A stretch of DNA of 6,685 nt from Anaerolineae bacterium (lineage in GTDB: Bacteria; Chloroflexota; Anaerolineae; CG2-30-64-16): assembly GCA_025454565.1 (NCBI GenBank), contig JALOOE010000316.1, positions 1 through 6,685 on the forward strand. The letters are read 5' to 3'. A model generated the notes under the pieces. The model worked only from the letters and a program-made list of their open reading frames with translations. It was not told the origin of the DNA and made no database searches. Shown piece after piece: positions 5,685-6,685 of the stretch; the stretch's first letter is position 1; each line of letters begins with the position of its first letter. Both the position numbers and the translations under genes were made by a program.

Positions 5685-6685
5685 ATGCCAACTGTCTGTT
5701 TGATCCCCGGCGATGGGGTGGGCCAGGAGGTGATCCCGGCAGCGGCGCAGGTGATGCGGGCCGTCATGCCTGACCTGCAATTCGTGGATGCCGATGCGGG
5801 CTGGGATTGCTTTCTGCGCACCGGAACCGCACTGCCCGACGCCACGGTCGAGGCCGTAGCGTCGGCCGATGGCGCGCTCTTCGGCGCCACCCAATCGCCC
5901 AACGAGGTCGTGCCCGGCTATCGCAGCCCAATCCTGACGCTGCGCAAACGCTTCGATCTCTACGCCAACCTGCGCCCGACGAACAGCCTGCTGCCGGATG
6001 GGCCGCGGCTCAATTTCCTGATTGTCCGGGAGAACACCGAGGGACTGTACGCGGGCCGCGAACGCGCGGAGGGCGCCGACACAGCCATCGCCGAACGGGT
6101 CATCACCCGGCAGGCCAGCGAGCGTATCGCGCGCGTCGCGTTCGAGCAGGCGCGCCGCCGGTCGTCGGCCCTCGCTCATCGGTCGTCCGTCACGGTCGTC
6201 CACAAAGCCAACGTCCTCAAGCTCACCGATGGCCTCTTCCGGCAGGCGTGTCTGACGGTCGCCGAGGAGTATCCGGACGTGGTGGTGAAAGAGATGCTGG
6301 TGGATGCGGCGGCGATGTGGCTCGTCAAAGATCCCAATCGCTTCGATGTGATTGTCACCACCAACTTGTTTGGTGATATACTATCTGATGAGGCGTCCGG
6401 GTTGATCGGCGGGCTGGGAGTTGCGCCATCGGCCAACGTCGGAGGCGGGCGCGTCGCCGTGTGCGAGCCTGTGCACGGCAGCGCGCCGGATATCGCCGGC
6501 AGGGGGATCGCGAACCCGGTGGGCGCGATTCTCAGCGCGGCGATGCTGTTCGATCATTGGGGCGAGGCTGCCCACGGCGACCGCGTGCGTCGCGTCGTAG
6601 CCGAAACGGTTGCTGCCGGCATCGTCACACCCGATTTGGGTGGCCGAGCGACAACGACACAAGTCACCAAGGCGATCCTTGACCG
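5685..6685 (+). CDS. Homoisocitrate dehydrogenase (3' end cut by window)
   Basis: NAD-dependent oxidative decarboxylation of homoisocitrate to 2-oxoadipate. The 333 complete codons read without a stop; Thermus homoisocitrate dehydrogenase has 334 residues, so only a few codons are missing. Features: IPGDGVGQEVIP (7-18), substrate arginines Arg87, Arg97 and Arg115 (RENTEGLY, Tyr122), HKANVLK with Lys174, metal-binding Asp207, Asp231 and Asp235 (TNLFGDILSDE), and NAD-binding HGSAPDIAG (264-272). The specificity loop reads SPILTLRKRFDLY; Leu84 stands where Thermus has Arg85. Residues 157-168 (RRRSSALAHRSS) are about five longer than in Thermus and coincide with a repeated octamer. GGAG at 5676-5679 is five bases before the ATG. 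Isopropylmalate dehydrogenase is the main alternative; context and similarity favour this call. Confidence 0.9.
   Translation, partial: MPTVCLIPGDGVGQEVIPAAAQVMRAVMPDLQFVDADAGWDCFLRTGTALPDATVEAVASADGALFGATQSPNEVVPGYRSPILTLRKRFDLYANLRPTNSLLPDGPRLNFLIVRENTEGLYAGRERAEGADTAIAERVITRQASERIARVAFEQARRRSSALAHRSSVTVVHKANVLKLTDGLFRQACLTVAEEYPDVVVKEMLVDAAAMWLVKDPNRFDVIVTTNLFGDILSDEASGLIGGLGVAPSANVGGGRVAVCEPVHGSAPDIAGRGIANPVGAILSAAMLFDHWGEAAHGDRVRRVVAETVAAGIVTPDLGGRATTTQVTKAILD
6159..6200 (+). repeat. Three copies of CGGTCGTC inside the dehydrogenase gene
   Basis: The octamer CGGTCGTC occurs at 6159-6166, 6180-6187 and 6193-6200, with related TCGGCC/TCATCGG words between. The region encodes the short low-complexity stretch RRRSSALAHRSSV, where the protein is longer than its Thermus relative. 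No convincing inverted arm was seen. Confidence 0.65.

Overview
The window is a seven-gene, same-strand stretch of a GC-rich bacterial chromosome. It encodes lysine biosynthesis from 2-oxoglutarate by the alpha-aminoadipate (AAA) route with the LysW amino-group carrier, the arrangement best known from Thermus. In order it holds: the 3' end of lysY (1-135), lysZ (229-1095), lysJ (1092-2279), homocitrate synthase (2387-3565), the homoaconitase large subunit lysT (from 3675, disrupted near 4338), the small subunit lysU (about 5099-5593, in one frame with the 3' half of lysT), and homoisocitrate dehydrogenase (5685 to the window end, lacking only the last few codons). Every stretch outside these genes is about 110 bases or shorter. 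No RNA gene, transposase or CRISPR array was found.

The genes form one pathway. Homocitrate synthase joins 2-oxoglutarate and acetyl-CoA. LysT/LysU isomerises homocitrate to homoisocitrate. Homoisocitrate dehydrogenase makes 2-oxoadipate. After transamination to alpha-aminoadipate and attachment to LysW (lysW and lysX are not in the window), LysZ phosphorylates, LysY reduces and LysJ transaminates the carrier-bound intermediate.

The unusual part is the DNA between the genes. All six gene junctions carry a long imperfect inverted repeat made of short degenerate words: a purine-rich arm followed by a complementary pyrimidine-rich arm. At least four unrelated word families share this layout. 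Most sit between a stop codon and the next ribosome binding site. Two have become coding: one supplies the C-terminal tail of LysZ and the N-terminus of LysJ, and another, with five perfect copies of an 8-mer, is read through and joins LysT to LysU without an internal start codon. A separate perfect 15-bp palindrome lies inside lysT, about 40 bases after a point where the reading frame changes and roughly nine codons seem to be missing.

The gene set and protein sequences resemble Thermus-type AAA enzymes. The word-repeat hairpins remind me of filamentous anoxygenic Chloroflexota genomes (Roseiflexus relatives). That placement rests on recollection and is tentative. The broken lysT could be genuine decay or an assembly error; the sequence alone cannot decide.
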